A stretch of DNA of 64,000 nt from Candidatus Pelagibacter communis (lineage in GTDB: Bacteria > Pseudomonadota > Alphaproteobacteria > Pelagibacterales > Pelagibacteraceae). Positions 54,567 to 61,578 of the stretch are shown here, piece after piece (position 1 is the first letter of the stretch; each line of letters opens with the position of its first letter). The translations under genes were made by a program, and so were the position numbers. Below the pieces are notes generated by a model. It worked only from the letters and a program-made list of their open reading frames with translations, made no database searches and was not told where the DNA came from. The DNA lies in NCBI RefSeq assembly GCF_001179925.1, contig NZ_CVSF01000068.1, positions 1-64,000 of the forward strand, read 5' to 3'.

Positions 54567-55816
54567 TGGTTTTAATTTACAGAATTTTTATTAATTTAAT
54601 TTTAATCTTATCACCTATAATTATTCTATTAAGATTATTAAAAAAAAAGGAAGATTTACAAAGATTTAAAGAAAAACTTGGCTTCTTTCAAAAAAATAAT
54701 ACAAAAAAAAAACTAATATGGTTTCATGGTGCTAGTGTTGGAGAAATTCAAAGTATAATACCTTTACTAGAAAAATATGAAAAATCAAAAAAAATTGATA
54801 GAATATTAATTACATCAAACACTTTAAGCTCATCTAAGATAATTTCAAAAATTAAATTAAAAAAAATAACTCATCAATTTTTTCCAATAGATAGTAATAT
54901 AATTGTTAAAAAATTTATAAAACATTGGAAACCTTCCATGGCTTTTTTTATTGACTCAGAGATTTGGCCAAACATGTTAATAAACTTAAATAAAGAGAAA
55001 ATCCCAACAGTTTTACTTAATGCAAGAATTACTCAAAAATCTTTCAAAAGATGGATTAAATTAAAAAATTTTTCAAAATTTATTTTTACTAAGTTTGAAC
55101 TCTGTTTATCTGCAAATAAAGAGACAGTTAGATTTTTAAAAAGACTAGGTACAAATAATGTAAAATATTTTGGTAACTTAAAGTATTCTCAGTCTGAGAA
55201 TGAAAAAATTGAAATCGATAATCAGACTATTAAATTTATATCTAAAAGAACAGCTTGGTGCGCCTCAAGTACGCATAATTCTGAAGAAGAATTTGTTGGA
55301 ATAATTCATAATAAATTAAAAAAAAAATATAAAAATCTTTTAACAGTGATTATTCCTAGACACATAGAAAGAGAAGATCAAATAAAAGAACAGTTATCGA
55401 ATTTAGGTTTAAAAGTTCACACTCATGAACCAAAGTCTAAAATTAATAAAAACACAGATATTTATTTGGTTAATTCTTTTGGTAAAACCAAATCTTTTTA
55501 TTCAATATTAAACAACATTTTCTTAGGTGGATCTTTGATAAATCATGGTGGACAGAATCCTTTAGAGGCCGTTAGATATAATTGCAATATTCTACATGGT
55601 CCAAATATTTCTAATTTTAAGGAAATTTACAAATTTTTAGGTAATCAAAAGGTATCAACACAAATTTCAAACATGAATCAAATTACCCATATTCTTGATA
55701 AGCTTTTGGCATCAAAAAAAACAAAAAAAAATATAAAAGACAAAATAAATTCTATTGGTCAAAAAATTTTAAAAAAAAATTTTCAAGAAATAAATTTAAT
55801 TTTAAATAGATTATGA
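54566..55816 (+). CDS. waaA: 3-deoxy-D-manno-octulosonic acid (Kdo) transferase
   Basis: Inner-membrane-associated GT30 glycosyltransferase that adds Kdo to lipid IVA. The 416-residue protein has an N-terminal helix, WFHGASVGEIQSI, FFIDSEIWPNML, LNARITQKSFKRW, and the C-terminal GGSLINHGGQNPLEA motif of the Kdo donor site. It overlaps msbA by one base and lpxK by four. The protein is exceptionally Lys-rich. Confidence 0.95.
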   Translation: MVLIYRIFINLILILSPIIILLRLLKKKEDLQRFKEKLGFFQKNNTKKKLIWFHGASVGEIQSIIPLLEKYEKSKKIDRILITSNTLSSSKIISKIKLKKITHQFFPIDSNIIVKKFIKHWKPSMAFFIDSEIWPNMLINLNKEKIPTVLLNARITQKSFKRWIKLKNFSKFIFTKFELCLSANKETVRFLKRLGTNNVKYFGNLKYSQSENEKIEIDNQTIKFISKRTAWCASSTHNSEEEFVGIIHNKLKKKYKNLLTVIIPRHIEREDQIKEQLSNLGLKVHTHEPKSKINKNTDIYLVNSFGKTKSFYSILNNIFLGGSLINHGGQNPLEAVRYNCNILHGPNISNFKEIYKFLGNQKVSTQISNMNQITHILDKLLASKKTKKNIKDKINSIGQKILKKNFQEINLILNRL

Positions 55817-56745
55817 ATTTAAAAAAACCTTCTTTTTGGGAACAGTCAAAACCAAATTTAGTTTCTTACATATTACTTCCTTTTTCACTGCCAATTTTGT
55901 TAAGAAATTTCTTATTCCAATTTATTAAAAAAGAAAAATCATCTAAAATTAAAACTATATGTATTGGTAATATTTATATAGGGGGTACTGGAAAAACACC
56001 TTTAACTATTAAAATTTATGAAATTTTAAAAAATCTAAATTATAGAGTTGCAACAGTAAAAAAAGATTACTCTGATCAGCTAGATGAACAATTATTGTTA
56101 AAACAAAAAACGAATGTAATAATTACAAAATTAAGAAAAGACTCTATTCAACAAGGCATAAATAAAAATTTTGATTATCTGATATTTGACGATGGTTTAC
56201 AGGAAATGAAGATTGATTTTGATATTAAATTTGTATGTTTTAAGTCAAAAAGTTGGATTGGAAATGGTCAACTAATTCCTGCTGGACCAATGAGAGAAAA
56301 GATCTCAAGTTTAAAAAGATTTGATGCTGTATTTTTAAATGGTTATTCAAATAATTTTGAAAAAATTGAAAATCAAATCAAAAAAATTAATTCTAATATA
56401 AATATTTTTAAGACTTATTATAAAATTTTAAACATTCAAGAATATGATTCTAATTCAAAATATTTGATATTTTCAGGAATAGGTAATCCATCTGATTTTA
56501 AAGATATTTTGATAGAGAATAAATTTAATGTTAAAGAAGAAATCATCTTTCCAGATCATTATAGATATAAGTCTAATGATTTTGAAAAGATTATAGATAA
56601 AGCGAAAAATGAAAACTTACAAATTTTAACAACTGAAAAAGATTATATGAAAATCCCAGAAAAATTCAAAAAAGAAATTAAGTTTTTATCAATTGATTTA
56701 ATTATTCAAAATGAAAATCAATTAATTGAATTATTAAAAAGTTAA
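55813..56745 (+). CDS. lpxK: Tetraacyldisaccharide 4'-kinase
   Basis: Phosphorylates lipid A disaccharide at the 4' position. The 310-residue protein has an N-terminal membrane-associated part, the P-loop GNIYIGGTGKTPLTIK, the LIFDDGLQEMKIDFD block and PAGPMREKISSL, all LpxK family features. It is part of msbA-waaA-lpxK-acyltransferase; its ATG overlaps the waaA stop (ATGA). Confidence 0.95.
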   Translation: MNLKKPSFWEQSKPNLVSYILLPFSLPILLRNFLFQFIKKEKSSKIKTICIGNIYIGGTGKTPLTIKIYEILKNLNYRVATVKKDYSDQLDEQLLLKQKTNVIITKLRKDSIQQGINKNFDYLIFDDGLQEMKIDFDIKFVCFKSKSWIGNGQLIPAGPMREKISSLKRFDAVFLNGYSNNFEKIENQIKKINSNINIFKTYYKILNIQEYDSNSKYLIFSGIGNPSDFKDILIENKFNVKEEIIFPDHYRYKSNDFEKIIDKAKNENLQILTTEKDYMKIPEKFKKEIKFLSIDLIIQNENQLIELLKS

Positions 56746-56746
56746 T

Positions 56747-57607
56747 ATGAGACCAATAAAATATCTCTTTCAATTTTTTTTTATTAGTTTACTTTTGATT
56801 ATATTTAAGATCATAGGTTTAAAATTATCTAGAATCTTAGCTAGTAAATTATTTTCAATAGTTGGTCCTTTTTTTAGATCAGAAAAAATAATCGAAAAAA
56901 ATATTTCTTTTGCATTTCCAAATCACGATAATCAGTCCAAAAAAGAAATTGCTAATAAGATGTGGAAAAGTTACGGAAAAATTTTGGCAGAATATATGTT
57001 TATTAAAAAATTTAGAGAAATAGAGTCAGAAAAATTTTTGAATATAAAAGGTCAAGAAATATTAAGTGAAATTAAAAATTCTAATGAGCCTGTAATATTT
57101 GTATCTGGTCATTTTGATAATTTTGAGTTAATGGCAATGCATATTGAAAAATCAGGAATTGATGTAGCAGCCATTTATAGACCACTAAATAATAATTTTT
57201 TAAATCCATTAATGGAAAATATAAGAAAAAAATATATTTGTCGTAAACAAATTAAGAAAGGTGTTTCAGGTACTAAAGAAATTTTAAAACATTTTAAGTC
57301 TGGGACTTCAATAGCTTTGATGATAGATCAAAGAGTTTCTCAAGGTATTAAATCTTTATTTTTCAATAAGAATGCTTTCACGACAACTATTCCAGCTCAA
57401 TTTGTTAAAAAATTTAATTGTAAAATTGTCCCGATTTATATCGAACGAAAAAATGACGAAAAATTTTTGTTAGAAATTATGGAACCTATAACTTTTAAAG
57501 ATGATCAAAATATCGAAAATATAACTTTGAAGTTAAATCAATTACTAGAACAAATGATACTAAGAAATCCTCATCAGTGGATATGGTCCCATAACAGATG
57601 GAAATAA
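56747..57607 (+). CDS. Lipid A late acyltransferase (LpxL/HtrB-like)
   Basis: A 286-residue lysophospholipid-type acyltransferase adding a secondary acyl chain to Kdo-lipid A. It has an N-terminal transmembrane helix, the catalytic HX4E box in VSGHFDNFELM, the AIYRPLNNNFLN segment and ALMIDQRVSQG. Whether it is LpxL or LpxM by specificity cannot be told from sequence. It ends one base from the opposing DUF2093 gene. Confidence 0.9.
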   Translation: MRPIKYLFQFFFISLLLIIFKIIGLKLSRILASKLFSIVGPFFRSEKIIEKNISFAFPNHDNQSKKEIANKMWKSYGKILAEYMFIKKFREIESEKFLNIKGQEILSEIKNSNEPVIFVSGHFDNFELMAMHIEKSGIDVAAIYRPLNNNFLNPLMENIRKKYICRKQIKKGVSGTKEILKHFKSGTSIALMIDQRVSQGIKSLFFNKNAFTTTIPAQFVKKFNCKIVPIYIERKNDEKFLLEIMEPITFKDDQNIENITLKLNQLLEQMILRNPHQWIWSHNRWK

Positions 57608-57608
57608 T

Positions 57609-57797
57609 TTAACTATTTTCTCTTTTAATAGTTGCCTCTTTGTAAGAATAATATGCCTCTTGTAATTCAACATTCCAGTAAGTTAATTTCTCAAGGGGAA
57701 TTTTCTTTCCTGAGATTGCACATATAACATAATCCCCCTTCTGAATAACTTGAAAATTATTTGGTAAATATTTTATTTTTGCTAATTTTTTAAACAT
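57609..57797 (-). CDS. DUF2093 small protein
   Basis: A 62-residue protein typical of Alphaproteobacteria: KIKYLPNNFQVIQKGDYVIC, then SGKKIPLEKLTYWNVELQE and EAYYSYKEA. The start is the ATG whose complement is at 57795-57797; a much longer in-frame extension upstream runs antisense through purD and is not plausible. It is divergent from purD by 20 bases. The function is unknown. Confidence 0.8.
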   Translation of the reverse strand: MFKKLAKIKYLPNNFQVIQKGDYVICAISGKKIPLEKLTYWNVELQEAYYSYKEATIKRENS

Positions 57798-57817
57798 TTT
57801 TGGTTTATATACATTAT

Positions 57818-59080
57818 ATGAAAGTTGGTGTAATAGGAAGTGGTGGACGAGAACATGCTTTATGTTTTTCATTAAAAAGTTCAGATAAAATAAAACAAAT
57901 TTATTGCTTTCCAGGTAACGCAGGTACAAGTTTAATAGCAAAGAATATAGATATAAATATTAACGATTTTGAAAAAATTAAAGATTTCATAATAAAAAAC
58001 AACATTAATTTTGTTATTGTTGGTCCAGAAAAACCTCTTGTAGATGGAATAGTTGATTATTTAGAAAAATTTAATATCAAAGTTTTTGGACCGAATAAAA
58101 TAGCCTCACAACTTGAAGGATCAAAAATATTTACAAAAAAAATTTGCGAAAAATATAAAATACCAACTGCAAAATTTGGAATTTTTTCTGATACAAATAC
58201 AGCATTGTCTTTTTTAAAAAATTGTAATTTCCCAATAGTCATTAAAGCTGATGGTTTAGCTGCTGGTAAAGGTGTTTATATTTCTGAAAATTATAACGAA
58301 GCATCTAAAGCAGTAGATGAAATATTTAATGGAAAATTTGGTAATGCTGAAAATTTACTTATTGAGGAATTTTTAAACGGAGAAGAAATGAGTTTTTTTA
58401 TTATCTCAGACGGTAAAAGTTATAAAATGTTTGGAACTGCTCAAGATCATAAAAGAGTTTTTGAGGGAGACAAAGGTAAAAATACTGGTGGGATGGGAGC
58501 ATACTCACCCTCTAGACTAGAAACAAATGACCTTAATTTTAAAATAATTAACAGAATTATTGAACCAACACTTAAGGGCTTACAGGAATTAAATTGTCAA
58601 TATAGAGGTTTTCTATACGCAGGACTTATGATCGTAAATGGAGATCCTTTTTTAATTGAATATAATGTTAGGATGGGTGACCCAGAATGTCAGACATTGC
58701 TACCAAAATTAAAAACTGATTTTTCAATAGTTATAGACAAATGTATTCAAAGAAAACTTCATGAGTTAGATATTGAGTGGCACAATGATAAATCAATTTG
58801 TATTGTATTATGTTCTCAAGGTTATCCTGATACTTATACAAACCATGTTGAAATTGATCTAAAAAAATTAAATTTAAATAAAAATCAATTTATTTTTCAC
58901 GCTGGAACTAAAATTGTAAAAAATAAAATTTTATCTAATGGTGGTAGAGTTTTGAATATAGTTACGAGATCTAATGATTTTAAATCAGCTAGACAAAATT
59001 CTTTAAAAATCCTCGAAGAAATCAATTGGAAAAATGGATTTTATAGAAAAGATATAGGTTATAAGGTTATTCAAGAATGA
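57818..59080 (+). CDS. purD: Phosphoribosylamine--glycine ligase
   Basis: ATP-grasp enzyme of purine synthesis (GAR synthetase). The 420-residue protein begins KVGVIGSGGREHALCF, has IVIKADGLAAGKGVYI, IEEFLNGEEMSFFIISDG, NTGGMGAYSP and EYNVRMGDPECQ. I take the ATG at 57818; an upstream TTG would add six poorly conserved residues. It overlaps rsmD by 4 bases. PRPP for the preceding step depends on prs, the frameshifted gene in this window. Confidence 0.97.
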   Translation: MKVGVIGSGGREHALCFSLKSSDKIKQIYCFPGNAGTSLIAKNIDININDFEKIKDFIIKNNINFVIVGPEKPLVDGIVDYLEKFNIKVFGPNKIASQLEGSKIFTKKICEKYKIPTAKFGIFSDTNTALSFLKNCNFPIVIKADGLAAGKGVYISENYNEASKAVDEIFNGKFGNAENLLIEEFLNGEEMSFFIISDGKSYKMFGTAQDHKRVFEGDKGKNTGGMGAYSPSRLETNDLNFKIINRIIEPTLKGLQELNCQYRGFLYAGLMIVNGDPFLIEYNVRMGDPECQTLLPKLKTDFSIVIDKCIQRKLHELDIEWHNDKSICIVLCSQGYPDTYTNHVEIDLKKLNLNKNQFIFHAGTKIVKNKILSNGGRVLNIVTRSNDFKSARQNSLKILEEINWKNGFYRKDIGYKVIQE

Positions 59081-59643
59081 GGATTATATCTGGATCTTTT
59101 AAAGGAAAAAAAATTTTAGAACCAAAAGATAGTAAAACAAGACCTCTTAAAGATCTTACAAAGGAATCTATCTTTAATATAATTAAACACTCAAACAAAT
59201 TTGAGATAGATTTTTCAAAATCATATATTTTAGATTTATTTTCTGGAGTAGGATCTTTTGGCATTGAATGTTTATCAAGAGGAGTAAATAAAGTTATTTT
59301 TGTTGAAAATTATGAGGGTGTTTTACCTATATTAAAAAAAAATTTACATAATTTAAAGCTAGTCCAAAATTATGAAATAATTAAAAAAGATATTTTCAAT
59401 GAAAATCTATTTTTAAAGTTTAATATTAAATTTGATATTATTTTTTTAGATCCACCTTATAAATATAAAAACTTATCAAATATACTTGACCAAATTCATA
59501 AACAAGAAATTTTAAAAAAAAATGGCATAATTATTTTACATAGACATAAAAATGAAAAAGATAATTTTAATTTAAATTTTAAATTAATAGAAAAAAAAAT
59601 TTATGGGATTTCTAAAATAATATTTTTATCTAACTTAAATTAA
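59077..59643 (+). CDS. rsmD: 16S rRNA (guanine(966)-N2)-methyltransferase
   Basis: SAM-dependent rRNA methylase. The 188-residue protein starts with MRIISGSFKGKKI, has KTRPLKDLTKESIFNII, the SAM motif VLDLFSG-like ILDLFSGVGSFGIECLSRG, and the catalytic FLDPPYKYKN. Length is normal. It overlaps purD (ATGA) and overlaps the opposing pgi gene by 9 bases at the stops. Confidence 0.95.
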   Translation: MRIISGSFKGKKILEPKDSKTRPLKDLTKESIFNIIKHSNKFEIDFSKSYILDLFSGVGSFGIECLSRGVNKVIFVENYEGVLPILKKNLHNLKLVQNYEIIKKDIFNENLFLKFNIKFDIIFLDPPYKYKNLSNILDQIHKQEILKKNGIIILHRHKNEKDNFNLNFKLIEKKIYGISKIIFLSNLN

Positions 59644-60798
59644 AATTTTTTTTGTTTCTTTTTTTATTAATTCAACAGCTGGTTGATCATAAGGATTTAT
59701 GTTCATTAATTTTCCTAAGAGTATCGTTTCAAGGATAAAATAAGTAAATAACTCACCGAGTGTCTCCTCTTTTCTGTTTTGAACAATAAAACTTCTAAAA
59801 GGAATTTTTTTTTGTTTAAAAACTTTTTCGGTAGCAAGAAATTGAGAGAAAGAAATTTGGTTAAGACTTTTATTTTTTAAAAAATTATGAGTATCCAAAA
59901 TTTTAGTATTATTTATTTTTTTTGAATTTTTTTCTTTAACGAAAAAAAGTGTAAAAAAATGGTTTTGTTTTCCATCTAAATAATATTGCATTAAGCTATG
60001 GTTATCTTGAGGCATCATTGAAACTAAAGGGAGTATACCTTTATTCTTTTTTCCAAGACTTTCAGCTACTAACTGTTGATACCAATAAAATAACTCATTT
60101 GACTTAAAATCATAATTTAGAATTACAGAATTAGTTTTTTTTGAATTAATTAGCTTATATATACTCATAACATTTTTTATTAGTGTTTGAATAAAATACT
60201 TATTATTTACGAGATGATTTAATCTTCTGAACTTTTTTGGTTGAAATCCCATTAATTGTGCTGGTAGCATTCCTACTTCAGATAAAACAGAATACCTTCC
60301 CCCAATAAAATTATTATGGTGAACTACTTCACATTTTAATTTTTTAGCTAACTCAGTTAAGTAACTTTTTTTGTTTTCTGTTAAAAATATATTAATATCT
60401 TTTTCTTTTATCAAAATATTTGAATTTGAAATTGTTTCTAAAGTATTTCCTGATTTAGAAATTATAAGAGTTATTTTTTTTTTGTTACTATTCTTTAGGT
60501 TAGAATTTGAATAATTATCGTAAAAATCAATATTTTTATTTTTAGGATTTAAAAATTTATATATAGCTTTAGCGCCAAGAATGGACCCTCCCATTCCAAT
60601 CAGTGCAATATGATTAATTTTTTTAAACTTATTAATTTTTTTACTTAAAAAAGAATCTTTATATTTGTTTGTTAAGGAAAATTTAATTTCATTATTTTCG
60701 TTTATAAAATTTTTATAAATTTTAAAAATCTTTTTATGTAAAAGAGAATTTTTCTTTAGGATAAAATTTTTAATTTTTATGTCTTTTCCTAACATCAA
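59635..60798 (-). CDS. pgi: Glucose-6-phosphate isomerase (compact)
   Basis: Interconverts glucose 6-phosphate and fructose 6-phosphate. The 387-residue protein has the SIS-domain motifs IGMGGSILGAKAIYKFL, ISKSGNTLETISNS, GGRYSVLSEVGMLPAQLMG, MPQDNHSLMQYYLDG and the C-terminal YDQPAVELIKKETK with the catalytic Lys. It is clearly shorter than the 450-550 residues usual for PGI, mostly at the N-terminus, but the catalytic blocks are all there. SIS-fold sugar isomerases are an alternative; the two-domain order favours PGI. Confidence 0.88.
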   Translation of the reverse strand: MMLGKDIKIKNFILKKNSLLHKKIFKIYKNFINENNEIKFSLTNKYKDSFLSKKINKFKKINHIALIGMGGSILGAKAIYKFLNPKNKNIDFYDNYSNSNLKNSNKKKITLIISKSGNTLETISNSNILIKEKDINIFLTENKKSYLTELAKKLKCEVVHHNNFIGGRYSVLSEVGMLPAQLMGFQPKKFRRLNHLVNNKYFIQTLIKNVMSIYKLINSKKTNSVILNYDFKSNELFYWYQQLVAESLGKKNKGILPLVSMMPQDNHSLMQYYLDGKQNHFFTLFFVKEKNSKKINNTKILDTHNFLKNKSLNQISFSQFLATEKVFKQKKIPFRSFIVQNRKEETLGELFTYFILETILLGKLMNINPYDQPAVELIKKETKKILI

Positions 60799-60799
60799 A

Positions 60800-61111
60800 T
60801 TATTTTATTTGTTTTAAAATAGATTCTTCTAGAGATGCTGGTATATTATTCTTTTCAGTATTTTTAGATGAATTTTCATTATTACTTCCAATTATAAGTT
60901 TAATGTCATCATCTTTAGTTTCATTTTCATCTTTTATTTTATCATCTGGTAAAGGTAACTTATTATAGTCAGGAGGTAAAACTAATGGGCTTTTTTTTTC
61001 AACCAAGAATTCATCGGCACTTGATTTTTTTTTCAAAGTAAAAGCATCTTTCGCTGACTGACAACCAGACAAAAATAACATTAAAATTATAAAAGCAAAA
61101 ATTTTACTCAT
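60800..61111 (-). CDS. DUF3035-type lipoprotein (BamF-like)
   Basis: A 103-residue predicted lipoprotein. The signal peptide ends in the lipobox LFLSGCQS, and then SADEFLVEKKSPLVLPPDYN matches the DUF3035 pattern (PDEF...PLVLPPD). In Caulobacter a protein of this kind (BamF) is a BAM-complex lipoprotein. The rest is acidic and low complexity. It overlaps lspA by 8 bases, the very enzyme that would cut its signal. The BAM role is inferred. Confidence 0.75.
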   Translation of the reverse strand: MSKIFAFIILMLFLSGCQSAKDAFTLKKKSSADEFLVEKKSPLVLPPDYNKLPLPDDKIKDENETKDDDIKLIIGSNNENSSKNTEKNNIPASLEESILKQIK

Positions 61112-61577
61112 ATCTTTTCTTAAAAAACTCCAAACTTATTAGAATAATTACTCCTAATGAAATGAATATATCAGCAACATTAAATATAAACCAATGAAAA
61201 TTATCAAAATATATATCTATAAAATCAGGGACAGCTGAATAATAAATTCTATCAAATATATTTCCCAAAGATCCACCTATTATCATTATAAAGCTGAATT
61301 TTTCTAAACCTTTAGATTTAATCATTAACCAAAAGATAATTAATATTATTATAAATATGAAAATTGTTAATAAATTATAATAAATTTTTTGATCAAATGA
61401 AAATAAACCAAAAGCTATTCCTTCATTCCAAATTAAATTAAAATTTAAAAAGGATGTTACGTTTATATTCATTTCTCCTTGTGCCTCAGCAAATCTAATG
61501 ACAAGCAACTTGCTTATTCTATCAATACAAAAAATAATTATTATAAAAAAAAAATTTAAAAAATATTTTTTTGACAT
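61104..61577 (-). CDS. lspA: Lipoprotein signal peptidase
   Basis: Aspartyl membrane protease that cuts diacylated prolipoproteins. The 157-residue protein has four hydrophobic helices and catalytic Asp residues in GGSLGNIFDRIYY and FNVADIFISLG, plus NEGIAFGLF. I chose the ATG with complement at 61575-61577, one base after the ileS stop; an ATG at 61601 would overlap ileS by 23 bases. The ileS-lspA order is widely conserved. Confidence 0.94.
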   Translation of the reverse strand: MSKKYFLNFFFIIIIFCIDRISKLLVIRFAEAQGEMNINVTSFLNFNLIWNEGIAFGLFSFDQKIYYNLLTIFIFIIILIIFWLMIKSKGLEKFSFIMIIGGSLGNIFDRIYYSAVPDFIDIYFDNFHWFIFNVADIFISLGVIILISLEFFKKRYE

Positions 61578-61578
61578 A

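Noticed and set aside
57798-57941. Long 110-residue form of the DUF2093 protein
   Set aside because: The extra part is antisense to the purD N-terminus and unlike the family; the ATG at 57797 gives the usual 62 residues.
59635-60798. Truncated pgi pseudogene
   Set aside because: It is short, but the catalytic blocks and the C-terminal Lys motif are intact and in frame.
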